In this document: piece after piece, positions 1 to 10,789 of the stretch
Layout: each line of letters begins with the position of its first letter
Position numbering within the stretch: position 1 is the stretch's first letter
Assembly: GCA_944548615.1 (NCBI GenBank)
Contig: OX155957.1
Location: 8,531,597 to 8,595,596 of the forward strand
DNA length: 64,000 nucleotides
From: Micropterix aruncella
Taxonomy: Eukaryota > Arthropoda > Insecta > Lepidoptera > Micropterigidae
Direction of reading: 5' to 3'
The notes under the pieces: model-generated
The model's input: only the letters and a program-made list of their open reading frames with translations
Database searches by the model: none
What the model was told of the DNA's origin: nothing
Position numbers and translations under genes: made by a program

Positions 1-196
1 TCTTGAGTGAAGTAATGCTCTCGCCTTCCGAATATAGCTAATCACGCGCTGTGCATTCCAGACATCTCACTCGACACTCAGAACTACAGCTAGGTTTACG
101 TGTCGTTGAGGTAAATGTCACCAATTTTGAAATATTACCGTAAATGCGAAAAAGTTTTATGTAGAGAACATAATATGGACATATGTCAAAGATCAT

Positions 197-2188
197 GTAG
201 CAAATGAATTTAATAAATATTTTGTAAATTATCCAACGAAAATAAACAAGGCTCAATGTAACAATAATGAATTTCGTTTCTACTTATCAAATGCAAGACA
301 AAATCCAAATTCAATCCAATTCAAATAGAAAATATAGTAAAAAAATTGAACAAGAGTCATTCTGCAGGGACGGATGAAATTCCAATGTTTGTTGTAAATA
401 GGGCAATAGATTACATTAAAAACCCCTTAACGCAGGCTATAAATGCCTCTATAGAAAGTGGTGTTTTTCCCGAAGAGTTAAAATTATCAAAAGTGACTCC
501 ACTCTATAAAGCAGGCGCAAGAACTGAAACTGGAAATTTTAGACCAATTGCAATTTTGTCTTCTTTCTCAAAAATCATAGAGACTATAATTAAAAATAGA
601 TTAATTGCGTTTTTTGATGCAAACAATATTCTTAGTGAAAGACAATTTGGATATAGACGAAACAAGTCCACTACTAAAGCTATCGAGGATTTCATATCTT
701 ATATAAATGACAAACTAATGGACAAGTACTACACCTTAGGTATTTTTTGCGATTTGAGTAAGGCATTTGATTGCGTTAGGCATGATATTTTACTAAACAA
801 ACTAAATCATTATGGAGTCAGGGGAGACTGCTTAAAATGGTTTGATTCATATTTAACAAATAGAACGCAAATCGTGGAAATTACACAATGTCAAAATCAA
901 AACATTACAAAACACTGTTCGATCCCTTTAACTAATAAACTTGGAGTCCCGCAGGGTTCCATTTTGGGCCCTATTCTATTTTTAGTATATGTAAATGATT
1001 TACCAATGTATTTCAACGATATAAATGTAACGATGTTTGCTGACGACACTAGTTTAATTGTTGCCGGTAAAGATATGGAAGAATTATTGATTAACGTTAA
1101 AATTAATCTATTCAAACTAAATAGTTGGTTTGAGAGCAACAACCTCACACTAAATGCGTCTAAAAGTAACTTCATAGATTTTACAAATCATCGAAATCGG
1201 AATAAAGGTTCGCCAATAATACTTTCAATAAATAACACTGCCATTCCTCAAACTCATTGTACTAGATTTTTAGGTGTTCATGTCGACGAACTTTTAAAAT
1301 GGAACTTTCACTGTGAAAACCTCGAAAGTAGGTTAAGTCGGGCATGTTATGCTTTAAGTATTGTAAGAAGGTCTTTGGATGAATTGCAAACAAGAAATGT
1401 TTATTTCAGCTATATTGAAGCTATCCTAAGTTATGCCATTACGATCTGGAGAAATTGTTATGCTTGTCATAGGGAACCCATATTTATACTCCAAAAGAGA
1501 GCAGTGCGAATAATTGCAAAGGTGAAAAGGGAAGAGTCATGTCGACCCATTTTTAAAAGGCTAAGAATCCTCACCTTAACCTCACTCTATCTCTTTAAGT
1601 TACTAACTGAGTTTTTTAAGAATAAAGAAACACATTATAAAAAGTTTTCAGATACACATACTAAAAATACAAGAAATAAATTAAACATTTTTATACCATG
1701 TATTAAACTAAACACAGCAAGGCAAGACAAAAAATACTCAGGGCCATATTACTTTAACAGGCTACCAGAAAGTTTAAAAACTATTCAAGTGGAAAGCTTA
1801 TTCAAAAAGTTACTTAAAGAATTCTTATTAGACAAAGCTTTTTACTCGATCGATGAGTTTGTTAATTTTAAATAATTTTTCAAATTTTTTGGTCATTTTT
1901 TTGACAATTTTAAGTAGCATTTTTTAATTATTCTGACTTTTTCTGATTTTAATTTCTTGATTATTTTTATCAATTATTTTAATTTGTGGTTTTAGTAAAT
2001 AAATCTTAAAAATGATTTGGATGCCCTAAAAGCAATAATGAAGTAACTGTATGTACGTGGTGATAAATTTAAATATTGTAAAAACGAACTAATATACTGT
2101 AATTTAAATGTACCTAAATATTAAGTTTCTACAATCTGTTAAGATTTTTTTGGAAATAAAATAAATTGAAAAAAAAAAAAAAAAAAAA
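197..2188 (+). mobile_element. Jockey/CR1-like non-LTR retrotransposon (LINE), 5'-truncated, with poly(A) tail
   Basis: Seen: a region encoding the linker just before the RT domain (ANEFNKYF, from about 200, frame 2) runs into the RT reading frame (frame 1, open from 262). It is followed by an AT-rich 3'UTR and an A-run at about 2170-2188, with AATAAA-like hexamers just before it. The linker and RT are in different frames, so there is a frameshift between about 259 and 305. No endonuclease is recognisable upstream, so the element is 5'-truncated or continues outside the window. Family level (Jockey/CR1 superfamily) is inferred from the RT type and the C-terminal ending; a precise clade needs a database comparison. 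Confidence 0.85.
346..1875 (+). CDS. reverse transcriptase of a Jockey/CR1-like LINE
   Basis: RNA-directed DNA polymerase that would copy its own RNA by target-primed reverse transcription. Residues are counted from a non-ATG TTG at 346; the frame is open from 262, so this is not a real start. The RT palm motifs are all present: the N-terminal block with SAGTDEIP (about residues 6-13), NFRPIAILS (about 64-72), motif A DLSKAFD (D136), motif B GVPQGSILGP (200-209) and the catalytic FADD (231-234). FLGV near 308-311 marks the thumb transition. The frame then stays open for about 200 residues to a stop after FYSIDEFVNFK. There is no internal stop over 1.5 kb, so this is a fairly young copy, but it lacks an endonuclease and gag and has an upstream frameshift, so it is not autonomous as seen. 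Confidence 0.88.
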   Translation: MNKSHSAGTDEIPMFVVNRAIDYIKNPLTQAINASIESGVFPEELKLSKVTPLYKAGARTETGNFRPIAILSSFSKIIETIIKNRLIAFFDANNILSERQFGYRRNKSTTKAIEDFISYINDKLMDKYYTLGIFCDLSKAFDCVRHDILLNKLNHYGVRGDCLKWFDSYLTNRTQIVEITQCQNQNITKHCSIPLTNKLGVPQGSILGPILFLVYVNDLPMYFNDINVTMFADDTSLIVAGKDMEELLINVKINLFKLNSWFESNNLTLNASKSNFIDFTNHRNRNKGSPIILSINNTAIPQTHCTRFLGVHVDELLKWNFHCENLESRLSRACYALSIVRRSLDELQTRNVYFSYIEAILSYAITIWRNCYACHREPIFILQKRAVRIIAKVKREESCRPIFKRLRILTLTSLYLFKLLTEFFKNKETHYKKFSDTHTKNTRNKLNIFIPCIKLNTARQDKKYSGPYYFNRLPESLKTIQVESLFKKLLKEFLLDKAFYSIDEFVNFK

Positions 2189-2284
2189 AGATCTTTTAGA
2201 CTGATTTCAAAAAAATCAACTGATTACTATTTAATAAATAGTATCTTATTTACTTAATACTAATATTAAAGTAGCTAATTAAAA

Positions 2285-2500
2285 ATTAAAATATTAGATT
2301 TGTGATACTGTTGTAATATTTGATGTGTAATATGTTGTAATATTTGTTCGTAATATGTGTATGTGTATCTAATATGTTCGTAATATGTTGTTGTTGTATG
2401 TAATAGTTGTAATATTGTAATATTTGATGTGTGTAATACATTGTTGTAATATTGTAATATGTGTTGTAATATAGACGTGTTGTAATATTTGATGTGTGCT
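2285..2500. repeat. degenerate tandem repeat based on TGTAATATT
   Basis: The words TTGTAATATT, TGATGTGTAAT and CGTAATATG recur with irregular spacing over about 215 bp. The stretch begins about 95 bp beyond the LINE poly(A) tail. The minus-strand open frame here is a by-product of the low-complexity sequence. It is probably a decayed minisatellite. Confidence 0.6.
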
Positions 2501-2724
2501 TTCACAAGTGATGTATATTTAATTTAACATTGAAGAAGTTTATAGCTATTGTTCTTTTTTATATAATTATTAATATTTTGCACAATAATACGGCATATGT
2601 TGTTTAATTCATATATAATAACAAGTATATATATTAAATGGAAGAAAAAACACGACTGCCATTACAAAAAAATAACTACTGTATTTATAATTACTATTAT
2701 TACGGTTGGAATATTTGTAATGTA

Positions 2725-3000
2725 TGTATTTATCCATATAGATACATACATCATTTCGGAATGTACTCAATCAGACCTTTCATTGGACACTAAACACGAT
2801 TTATTTATATTAATTTATTGACATTTAGACAACTATTTACTTCATATTTAGACAGTCAAGGTACGCTTTGACACTCGGTATGATAAAACGATTCTAACAA
2901 TATCACATAATTCTAAATCGGTTGGAGCGTTTAGAAGTTATGGTAGAATAAAGAAACGGAAAACATACATAGATGAACCCTGAACACATAACCCTTCTTT
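2725..3000 (+). repeat. dispersed repeat, copy 1 (partner at 59.6-60.06 kb)
   Basis: This segment matches 59610-60060 over most of its length. Shared blocks include AATGTACTCAATCAGACC, GACACTAAACACGAT, CGATTCTAACAATA and ATAGATGAACCCTGAACACA (one base differs in the partner). Both copies lie in the same orientation. No protein is recognisable in either. The copy here lacks the 158-bp insertion/duplication seen in the partner. It is probably the 3'UTR or non-autonomous part of an unidentified element. Confidence 0.65.
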
Positions 3001-4998
3001 TTCGTTGAGAAGTCATGTAAAAAAAGCACCCATTCAATTTTTTATATTAATAATACCGTAAACACTTAAGATTAAGTTAATGACAATCATGCGTCAATTT
3101 TATTCATGATTATCTTTTATGTACATCACATTATGATTATATTTCTAGGGTTAACATAATAAAATGATTCAAAGCGGATTTTACTGCGCGAATTTGGTGG
3201 CTCACAAAGTTTAGACTAAGTTACAATCGCCGTTGCCCAGGGTAGGCTGTGTAGTACTACTTTTAAAGTCCTATTTTAATGCTGCCAATATAAATACTGT
3301 AATACTGATTGTATATATGAAAGAACTGTAATATAGAAATAAAAGTATAAATAAAAGATAATGTGAAAGTTAAGTGCCCATCCTTAGCGTATAATATTAT
3401 ATCTAAGGGCGAAAATAAGGAGACATTAAAAATAACATTGATTAAAATAAATTGTCTACCTTAGAACAGGCGGCAGTCTAGTTATGTTTCGACTATTGTA
3501 AATTATAACTAATTGCAAATTTGAAATTGAATACATTGATTTGAAATTGGAAAATTTGAAAGCGCGAGGGTTCGTCGCGGTATCCTTTCCAATTATTCCC
3601 CGAAGAAATTAGACAGTTCGAGAAACGGGTTTTTCAATAAGCTCGTTTTTATCAATATTTCTCGTAAAATATAGAAGATTATTAAATAAAACTTTAATCA
3701 CAATAAACTTTAGACATTTAACTATTTATATATCATCTGTAATGATACCTTCTATTTTTATCATGTAATATAATGTTTAGAATGGTACCCCTCCTTAAGG
3801 TTAAATAAAAAGTAAACCCGGAGTCTGTAATGTTCCCTATCCGGCTAGACGCCGCCGTAATGTTCTCGGGCGAGAATTGATCACTGCAAAATCACCCTAA
3901 GCGCCAGGCTCATAAGGATTCAAGTGGCCTGTAAGACAGGTGCACATAATGAATTGTGGGTACATACAGGAGTGACTTGCAATAATGGCTTACGAGTGCC
4001 GGGTCCGATGAAGATAAATTGTGTGGATAATGTTCCATCCATACTGCAGAGCTTGAGCACAGGAGCCAGCAACAAGTTCGAATAATTAAATTTATTTTAA
4101 ATTCATTTACAATGAAGAGTTTTCCCTTTACCTCCACCTTCCTTTTTTTATAAAAGTAAGTGTCTCTAAAAGGAATTAAATAAAGTTCTATTCTTGTCAC
4201 TATATGTGAAACCAAGTTTATACCAAACCAAAAAAAAACATTAAAACCAAGTCCAGAAAAATATCTAAACCTTTTCTGTAAAAGAGACTATTCTCTGAAA
4301 GGATAATGCAATGAATTTTATACATGTACATATGTGTAATTATAACAATAAATAAATAGAAGTTTTATTTGTTTATTTATTGGTTTGTTGTTTATTTATT
4401 TAAAGATTTATTTATTTAGCTATTTTCATTTATTTAATATCTCAGTTAGTTGTTCATTTAAATAAATATTTAGTTTTTAAGAATAAATGTAAATCTGAAA
4501 TAAATGATACATAAAAAAAGTTAAGTTACTATGTTTTAAGTACATCACCCCAGAATAAAATCCGTATATGTTAAATAAGATCTTAACTGCTTCGCAAAAA
4601 AAAAATATACTCCTTTTTTTTGTCAAATATTACTTATATTAAAGAATTTTATATATATTTAAAAAAAACAGAAATATGACTTTTTAATTTTTAAAATAGG
4701 GATATATATTTTTAGCCTGATAAGTTCAAATTAAAGCAAATTCTGTTTATATTAAAAAAAGTAATTCTTCTTTCCTGTTTGATCATAATGTTGCTATCAT
4801 GACGATCTTCTACGATCGCAGAAGTTCAATTTGTGAAGTTGGATTATTTCTCAACGTAAGCTGATTTTGCGCTCTATTAGAAATGAATTAAATATATATA
4901 AGGAGTTATTTGACAGTTCGTTATAATTTTTTATCAATCAATCAACTTATTTTGGGCAAAATACGGACCTGGGTTGTTTCTTTAGCCATTGATTCAAT
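3001..4998. other. AT-rich intergenic DNA without a recognised gene
   Basis: No protein homology is recognised. A weak copy of the foldback-arm family (see 18535-19188) lies at about 3176-3255, sharing CGCCGTTGCCCAGGGTA-like sequence. A (TTTA)n-like low-complexity stretch occupies about 4345-4480. The rest is simple AT-rich sequence. Confidence 0.4.
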
Positions 4999-5101
4999 TT
5001 CAGTAGTAACTGCATTAACATGGTTAGTAGTAACTGTAGTAGTTCAGTAGTAACTGCATTAACATGGTCAGTAGTTACTGCATTAACGGGGGTAACATGG
5101 T
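4999..5101 (+). repeat. short tandem repeat (AGTAGTAACTGCATTAACATGGT-like unit)
   Basis: The words AGTAGTAACTG, GCATTAACATGG and CAGTAGTTACTGCATTAAC recur three to four times within about 100 bp with small changes. It is a local minisatellite with no visible coding potential. Confidence 0.65.
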
Positions 5102-5312
5102 TTTGAAGGTAAAAAAATGTTTTTCATGTTTTTTTAAACAAAGTTGAAATATGACCAAAAATCTTTTATAATAGTTTGATTAAAATTTGAAAGATAACAA
5201 TATTTTTTGTAATAGTAAAAAAATATATTTTTGAGATATTGAATTGCAAATGTTTCTATCGCTGACAGTGGGCTCGATTGCGTTTCTTTGTTAACTTAAA
5301 TCGGAAATTAGT

Positions 5313-5533
5313 CCGTGTGAACGAGACAGGGCAATACGCTAGAGCGGATGTGAAATAACCGGTTGTCACTTTTTCGCATTTAAAACTGCCCGCCGAGGTC
5401 AAAGCATCTGAATCTTACACCGCACGAAATATGCTCGAATTTATTCGAACGAGTATACGTTCGACAGGTAGTATTTATCGACGATCGTTCGTTACATATT
5501 CCGCTCTAACGTATTGCTCTGTATAGCGAGCGC
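5313..5533. mobile_element. MITE-like element with imperfect terminal inverted repeats
   Basis: The segment at 5322-5357 is an imperfect inverted repeat of 5491-5528. Both arms carry a core of GCAATACG(C/T)TAGAGCGGA. The interior has a second small palindrome, TCGAACG...CGTTCGA, around 5440-5467, and no reading frame. This is consistent with a short non-autonomous DNA transposon. The target-site duplication is not obvious. Confidence 0.6.
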
Positions 5534-6267
5534 AATTTTGCCTGAAACAAAAAAAGTAAACTAAGATAATACTTTGTAGATGAACTAAAAAAGGATTTCA
5601 AGGATTTAAAGAAATAAAATCGATTTTCACCCAAAAATTTTGTGTTTAACTAATAAAAATATATAAAAACATTTCTTTCAGATTTTTTTTAGTTTGTATA
5701 CAGGATAATTTATTAATCTTTTTTTTTGTTGGAACAAATCAATCCGTTAAGTAGTTTTTTTATCATCGGCGCAAAACTGAAGAATATGTTTTTGAAAAAA
5801 ACGCGTTCAAAGTTTTCTTTAAAGAAACGTAGTAATTTTTTTACCCTCTCAGCAATCTGACACTATTAGCTATTCCAGAGAGAAAAAAAACAACTTCTGT
5901 TCAACTTCAGTTAAAATAAAACATATGTTTTTTTGACCGTCTAAACCGGGCTCTAAACCAGGCCGTCTAAACCCTTAAACATTGATATGACCGCGCTAGC
6001 ACGCAATTAATGATCAATGATGCAACAGGGGTTGTGAAAATCAGCAAAATCAAATAATATTTAAAAAAATAACATATTGTAGACAGGTCACGGTAGAAAC
6101 AAAGGAGCAATTGAAAGGATAGACAAAGTAATAATAATTGGGAATCTTATATTCTTCGGCAAATCGCTTATTTGATGAGATGCGCGAACACTCGCGAGAG
6201 ATTCTCTTGTTGCGACATGTATCTCGGAAAAAAATCCCTGAGGCCGACTTATTGCGATAGGATGTGC
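5534..6267. other. AT-rich DNA without a recognised gene
   Basis: I see no recognisable coding or RNA gene here. The minus-strand open frame at 6088-6279 overlaps the start of a Penelope-like relic on the other strand and is treated as chance. Confidence 0.35.
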
Positions 6268-6489
6268 CTTATCGTACAAAAGGCCAAGCTCCCAAAGCTG
6301 AATACTACAGCCGCCTAGAGAAAAGGGTTAAAATCTCTGCGGGATAACAAGGATATAGGTGTGTTACGGGCCGATAAAAGCGACGCAACCGTCATTCTTG
6401 ATACTGTGGATTACGAGAAAAAAATCGCGACGCTCCTACCACTTCTAGCAACTTCAGATAAATGTTGGTTTATAATGATTTGTTTCTAA
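6268..6489 (+). pseudogene. Penelope-like element (PLE) reverse transcriptase relic, N-terminal part
   Basis: Translation in one frame gives AKLPKLNTTAA, then a stop (TAG at 6316-6318), then KGLKSLRDNKDIGVLRADKS and DATVILDTVDYEKKI before TAA at 6487. The LxxLRxNKDIxxLxADKxxATVxLDxxDYexK pattern is the conserved entry block of Penelope-type RTs, which normally read ILPADKG at this point. What is seen: one in-frame stop and loss of everything downstream. It is a short, old fragment. It is not the same copy as the minus-strand PLE at 32-33.7 kb, which covers the opposite end of the protein. Confidence 0.7.
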
Positions 6490-7395
6490 TATGAAACTGG
6501 AATGATAAGCGTATGTTTTTTAGAATACGTTGTTTCCTCAAAAAATATTCATGTTTCAAATAAACTAACAAGTCGTGGTTCATCTCACCATATACTTAAG
6601 GTCCTATTCATTTCACCATACTAGCTGTCCTAATTTAAAAACTCAACTGTATAGTCATGGCATAAATATAGTCAAAGGAATCAAAAGGAAAGTCACTTTG
6701 ACAAAGCAGTTTAATTTAACAAGAAAACTTTTTGAAAACAAGAGTAAACAAAAAGTTTCTCGTCGTGAAATTGCATAACTTTATTCGTTTAATATTCTGC
6801 TTGTTTAGAGAAGTTTCAAGTTTAGAAAATAAATTTAAAAAAGTAATAAATAGTGGCTTAATGTCCAGTGACAGACAAAACTTACCATTAGTATTCTAAT
6901 AAAAGATTCTGTTATAAATTATGCATGGACAGGTTTCCATCGACCCAAGTTACTAAGTAAGGAAACATTTATACTGCAGTATGGTCTATGAACGAAATTC
7001 AAAAAATGTAAAACCTTACATTAATCTCAGAGTCATAAAGGGGGAGTTTTTACTGAAAAATGTTGCTAATTTTTTTTAAACATTATTGGATTTTGTAAGA
7101 TTTCCAACAATTTTAAAGGATTTTTAACATATTGACTTCTAAATCGGCACTGAGATATGTCTGCGATGACTTTTTCCATGCTTGAATCTCGCCAGGTTGT
7201 AGTTATTTTTATTAAATATGAAAAAAAATTATACTATTTTGTTATTCATTTATATTCATTTCAATTCAAAAATTATTTATTTTTTGAAGAAGTACTACAT
7301 GTCTGATTTTCAAATAATTATTTATATGTTTTTAATGTATGGTATTTTTTTAAACAATCTCCAACATGAAGGAATGGTTTTTCTCTTGCACGTTT
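6490..7395. other. AT-rich DNA without a recognised gene
   Basis: Only short open frames occur here (for example 6575-6778 and 7218-7412, plus strand). They have low-complexity composition and resemble no family I recognise. Confidence 0.35.
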
Positions 7396-7447
7396 CCATG
7401 ACGCAACCATGACGCAATCCTGACGCAACCACGACGCAACCTTGATG
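7396..7447 (+). repeat. 10-11-bp minisatellite (TGACGCAACCA)
   Basis: Four consecutive units of (A/C/T)(T/C)GACGCAA(C/T)C(C)A follow each other, ending in a degenerate TTGATGACC. The unit length alternates between 10 and 12 bp. Confidence 0.75.
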
Positions 7448-7913
7448 ACCCTAACAATATTCGAAGTAAAAATTTAACGCTTCAAATCATATGGGCCTGA
7501 CAACCATACTTGGAGTAGAATGCGGCACATTAGTAGTGCTTGAGAGGCACACTTGAAGCAATAAGGATTGGTAATTATAAACTGAATAGACAATCGTATG
7601 CACATTCGTGTATATACAGACAGCGTGTTTCGACATGATCCGCCTTGTCACTTCACATGTGCCATACTACCGCAGCAGAAAACTACTGACGTCAGAGGTG
7701 ACTTAGGACCGGTAAGTGATAAAAATCTGAAATCATTATAGGCATTTGGCCCGGTTATATACTAGTACATGTAGATATTTATCTGCGTATTTATCATAAG
7801 ATATGGAGACTTGTTATGTAAGACTTTAGTCACATGAAACTTTAGACATTTATCTAACTATTCGTAAATTATTTGTAATAAAACATATGCAATTAGTAGT
7901 TATGCCAACTCGA
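7448..7913. other. intergenic DNA, nothing recognised
   Basis: I see no open frame above background and no repeat shared with the rest of the window. Confidence 0.3.
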
Positions 7914-8405
7914 GTTGTCAACTACAACGGGCGAGCCCGTCACCTCAGGAAGTTTTAACGATTAGTCGTTCTATCTCCCTGAAGTGAGCGCAGAAGACTT
8001 GGACCAAACAGTCCACTGTCAAGCTCCGCCACATACCCGTAACAGGACAACGCCTTAACCGCAAGATAGCCAGGTGTGTTACCCAGCGGGCTTACACTCA
8101 CGCCCTCACTTCCAATTGCGACCAGATTACTCCAGTCTCTCGATTAGTTACGAGTTCGAGGTCGCTTGCGCGATCCTCTCCCTTACGAAGCGGTGAGACG
8201 GTGTATACCGAATCTATCGCGGACCACGGCATCCTTTGCCCGGCTGTTCACCCAGGATCGGGTAGCCGATGGTCGTTTCGAGAGCAGTCGCCGTAAGGTC
8301 CGCAACCACCTCCGCTCTATAGGAAACAGTACTGCTTCCAGACTCCCCCGACTGTTAGTCAGAGTGCACAATCGATTGGCTTACGCCGCACGGTGCGCAG
8401 ACCGT
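7914..8405 (+). repeat. GC-rich dispersed repeat family A, copy 1
   Basis: The copy starts with TTGTCAACTACAACGGGCGA and runs through ACGCCTTAACCGC, GAGTTCGAGGTCGCTTGCGC, ATCTATCGCGGACCACG and GAGCAGTCGCCGTAAGGTCC. The same ordered blocks recur at 16.5, 21.1, 42.3-42.9, 52.4, 53.3, 53.8 and 54.3 kb in both orientations. It has no poly(A) tail, no long coding frame and no convincing tRNA head. It is much more GC-rich than its surroundings. Open frames on both strands here also appear in the copy at 21.1 kb simply because the two copies are close relatives. It is probably a non-autonomous element; class undetermined. Confidence 0.75.
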
Positions 8406-8818
8406 TAAGGAGCGCCAGAAGGTTGATTCCTAGGGAAAACTAGCCCTAAGGCCAGAGTCCTGCCCGGGCTCGCACTTCATGCGTGGAGGCCGCCGGATGG
8501 GTGTTGACCCGTGAGTGTGACCAACCTTAAACAGAATGGGTCTTCGGGGCTAACTCAGCAACGGCCCATTAGGCCCAGTAGTGATGCCACGAATATTCGG
8601 CACTATTCGGTATTTGGCCTATTCGGCCACTTTTTTTATTATTCGGTATTTGTACAAATACTGCGTACTATTCGGCCAAATACCGAATACTATGAAAAAA
8701 ACCGCACTCAAAAATGTATATATTTTAACCACAAATGATATTATTGCATCAATATTTAAAATCTACTAGTTTGATAATGCATGGTGGCCTATGATATTAT
8801 GTAAGCTCCAGACAGTGC

Positions 8819-8845
8819 CCGAATAATATTCTTCGAATTATTCGG
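8819..8845. other. inverted repeat with CCGAATAAT arms
   Basis: CCGAATAAT (8819-8827) and ATTATTCGG (8837-8845) are perfect complements with a 9-bp spacer. They sit in the left subterminal part of the hAT element and share its ATTCGG word, so they probably belong to its transposase-binding region. Confidence 0.6.
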
Positions 8846-8854
8846 AGTTACTTC

Positions 8855-9286
8855 ACGGCTAGATCGGTTACTATCCGCTACGGGTCCACTTCAGTGTCCA
8901 AAATATCGACAATGGGATGTCCCCAGGGATCTGTCCTCGGCCCAACACTTTGGAACGTCTTGTTCGACGATCTACTGGGTCTATCTATCCGGGAGGACTG
9001 TACTATATGTGCCTACGCGGATGATGCATTGCTCTTGGTGGGCGGAAACAGTCGGTCCGAAATCGAGCGAAGAGTGGCTGCGTCACTAGACGTTATTCAT
9101 CAATGGGGCGAGAGAAATAGACTCTCCTTTTCGCCGAGCAAGACCCAGGCACTTTTAATGAAGGGGCGCCTATTGAGAAACCCAGTTATTCGCCTGGCGG
9201 GTTCTTCCGTTTCATTTTTCCCCCAACCTGGCGGGTTCTTCCGTTTCATTTTTCCCCCAAGTACGGTACCTTGGAGTTATTCTTGA
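8855..9286 (+). pseudogene. R1-type reverse transcriptase, RT palm fragment
   Basis: The frame gives motif B GCPQGSVLGPTLWN, then motif C CAYADDALLLV with both catalytic aspartates, then the NRLSFSPSKTQALL block typical of R1/R1-like RTs. The fragment is truncated 5' of motif B, so the endonuclease and motif A are missing. The authentic frame breaks at a 34-bp tandem duplication at 9193-9260; the track after it is out of frame and ends at 9286. Confidence 0.82.
9193..9260 (+). repeat. 34-bp perfect tandem duplication inside the R1 ORF
   Basis: Bases 9193-9226 are repeated exactly at 9227-9260. Since 34 is not a multiple of three, the duplication itself shifts the R1 frame. The downstream sequence (VRYLGVILESSGSFTAHAK) continues normally in the other frame. 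Confidence 0.95.
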
Positions 9287-10010
9287 ATCCTCAGGATCAT
9301 TCACTGCACACGCCAAAGCTGTCTCCGAAAAGGCACGTGATATTTTCTTTGCTTTGCGACGTGTGACCCGCACAAACTGGGGTATTCGTTTTCCGGCGGT
9401 GAGAACAATCTATCGAGGTCTTTACGTACCTTAGATTACATACGCTGCTCGTGCGTGGGCTACCGATACTTTTTCTGAGGCTGGAAGAAAGGCTCTCCTA
9501 CGGGGCCAGCGGCTCCCTCTGATTGCTATGTGCGCGGCTTATCGTACAACTTCGACGATGGCGCTTCCAGTTATCGCCGGCGTACTTCCTGCAGATCTTG
9601 AGGTACTGGAGCGTGCGGCCATTTCGTGGGTCCGTAGGGGTCGCGCTGTGGAGTACCACTCCGTTATTGTCGACCCGGAAACTACAAGGTTTGCGGATTG
9701 TGTACGCGCCCTCCATTCAGAGAGTTTTAGAGTATGGCAGGAGAGGTGGGATATTAGTTCCAAAGGCCGCTTAACTCACTGTTTCTTCTCGGCGGTCGAC
9801 ATCAGGTTGCGCAACGGTAATTTCTTGCGGTTTGACTACCACACTACACAAATGGTCGGGGGCCACGGTGACTTCAGGGCCAAACTTTTTGACTTAGGGC
9901 TCGCCGATGATCCTTGGTGTGTGTGTGGTGGTGGTCATCAGACTGCAGAGCATATACTATGGTCGTGCTCGTTACTGTCGTACGCCAGTAACGAGCACGG
10001 ATGGGGATAG
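9261..10010 (+). pseudogene. R1-type RT thumb and C-terminal knuckle region
   Basis: The sequence after the duplication gives VRYLGVILESSGSFTAHAK, a stop (TAG at about 9432-9434, within GLYVP*ITYAARAW), and then an open stretch through ALPVIAGVLPADLEVLERAA. It ends with CVCGGGHQTAEHILWSC, a CCHC-type zinc knuckle (C-x-C-x(n)-H-x(4)-C). These features match the R1-clade C-terminus. The copy is inactivated by truncation, frameshift and stop codon. Confidence 0.8.
9965..9998 (+). other. perfect 13-bp-arm hairpin at the end of the R1 ORF
   Basis: GTGCTCGTTACTG (9965-9977) and CAGTAACGAGCAC (9986-9998) are exact reverse complements with an 8-bp loop. The hairpin spans the 3' end of the knuckle-coding sequence. 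Confidence 0.85.
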
Positions 10011-10054
10011 AAGCCTCTGATCATTGGATATACAATTAAGCTCGGGCAGAAAAG

Positions 10055-10115
10055 ACGACTATAGTCGTTATAACTGCTCGGGTGGTGGATGGATTGGCTT
10101 CTGTCTCCATCCACC
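10055..10115 (+). other. two further palindromes in the R1 3'UTR
   Basis: ACGACTATAGTCGT (10055-10068) is a perfect 14-bp palindrome. GGTGGATGGA (10084-10093) pairs exactly with TCCATCCACC (10106-10115) over a 12-bp loop. Both lie between the knuckle domain and the A-tail, a position where LINE 3'UTR structures recruit their own RT. The function is inferred, not shown. Confidence 0.7.
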
Positions 10116-10789
10116 TCGTTGGAGTATGAAAATGAAAAAAAAAACTACTAGTGGTCGGTTATGATGAACGAAAACATTTTTTTTACCATTGGTTGGTTGT
10201 AAGCAATTGCGATATTCCTCGTAAACAATTCCTGCTTTTATAAATAGTCCCTCACTATAAACTCTACTACCAGGAGATGATATATAAAAAGTTGGGAATT
10301 TTGTCAGGCTCGGATACCTATATATTTTTTTTTATTTCAAACCAGTTGATAGGAGATCCTACACTTGGCTATGTCAAAACTAATAAAAATAACAAGTATA
10401 ATATTTAAATAAATACCTATTAAGGTATAATATATGAATGCCGGTATTGCAAGGTATGAAAGTTGAACATCCAAGCGCAGATTTTCTAGGTTATATAGAG
10501 GAAACAACATTTTCCAATATTTTCACTCAAAATTCTTATATAATTTCGTAAAATTTTCATGTGGACAATAGTACTAAATAATCAAACAAATATTGGATAA
10601 TTTCAGAAATTATCATACGGGAAGATATTTTAAAGAAAAAAAAAACAAATGCAAACAAATCAGTAATAATAATTATAGTCAATAGCCAATAGTTAGAAAA
10701 AAAACGCAATTGTAAAATAGTCAAGTAGGTCAATATTGCGTTACGTTTGATGACCACCACTTGTAAGGATCTGCCGTCCGATCTAGGCG

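Larger units (their letters stand above)
8855..10144 (+). mobile_element. R1-clade LINE, 5'-truncated, nested in the hAT element
   Basis: The protein remains begin in the RT domain at about 8855 (RYGSTSVSKIS, then GCPQGSVLGP). They continue through YADD and the R1-type C-terminal region with its cysteine-histidine knuckle. An A-run at 10135-10144 closes the element. Left and right flanks are hAT sequence. No clear target-site duplication was found. R1-type elements classically insert in 28S rDNA, but this copy is not in rDNA. Confidence 0.8.

Noticed and set aside
8166..8408. Overlapping open frames on both strands at 8.17-8.41 kb and 21.09-21.48 kb as conserved proteins
   Set aside because: Both lie inside family A; their similarity reflects repeat relatedness, and other copies break the frames.
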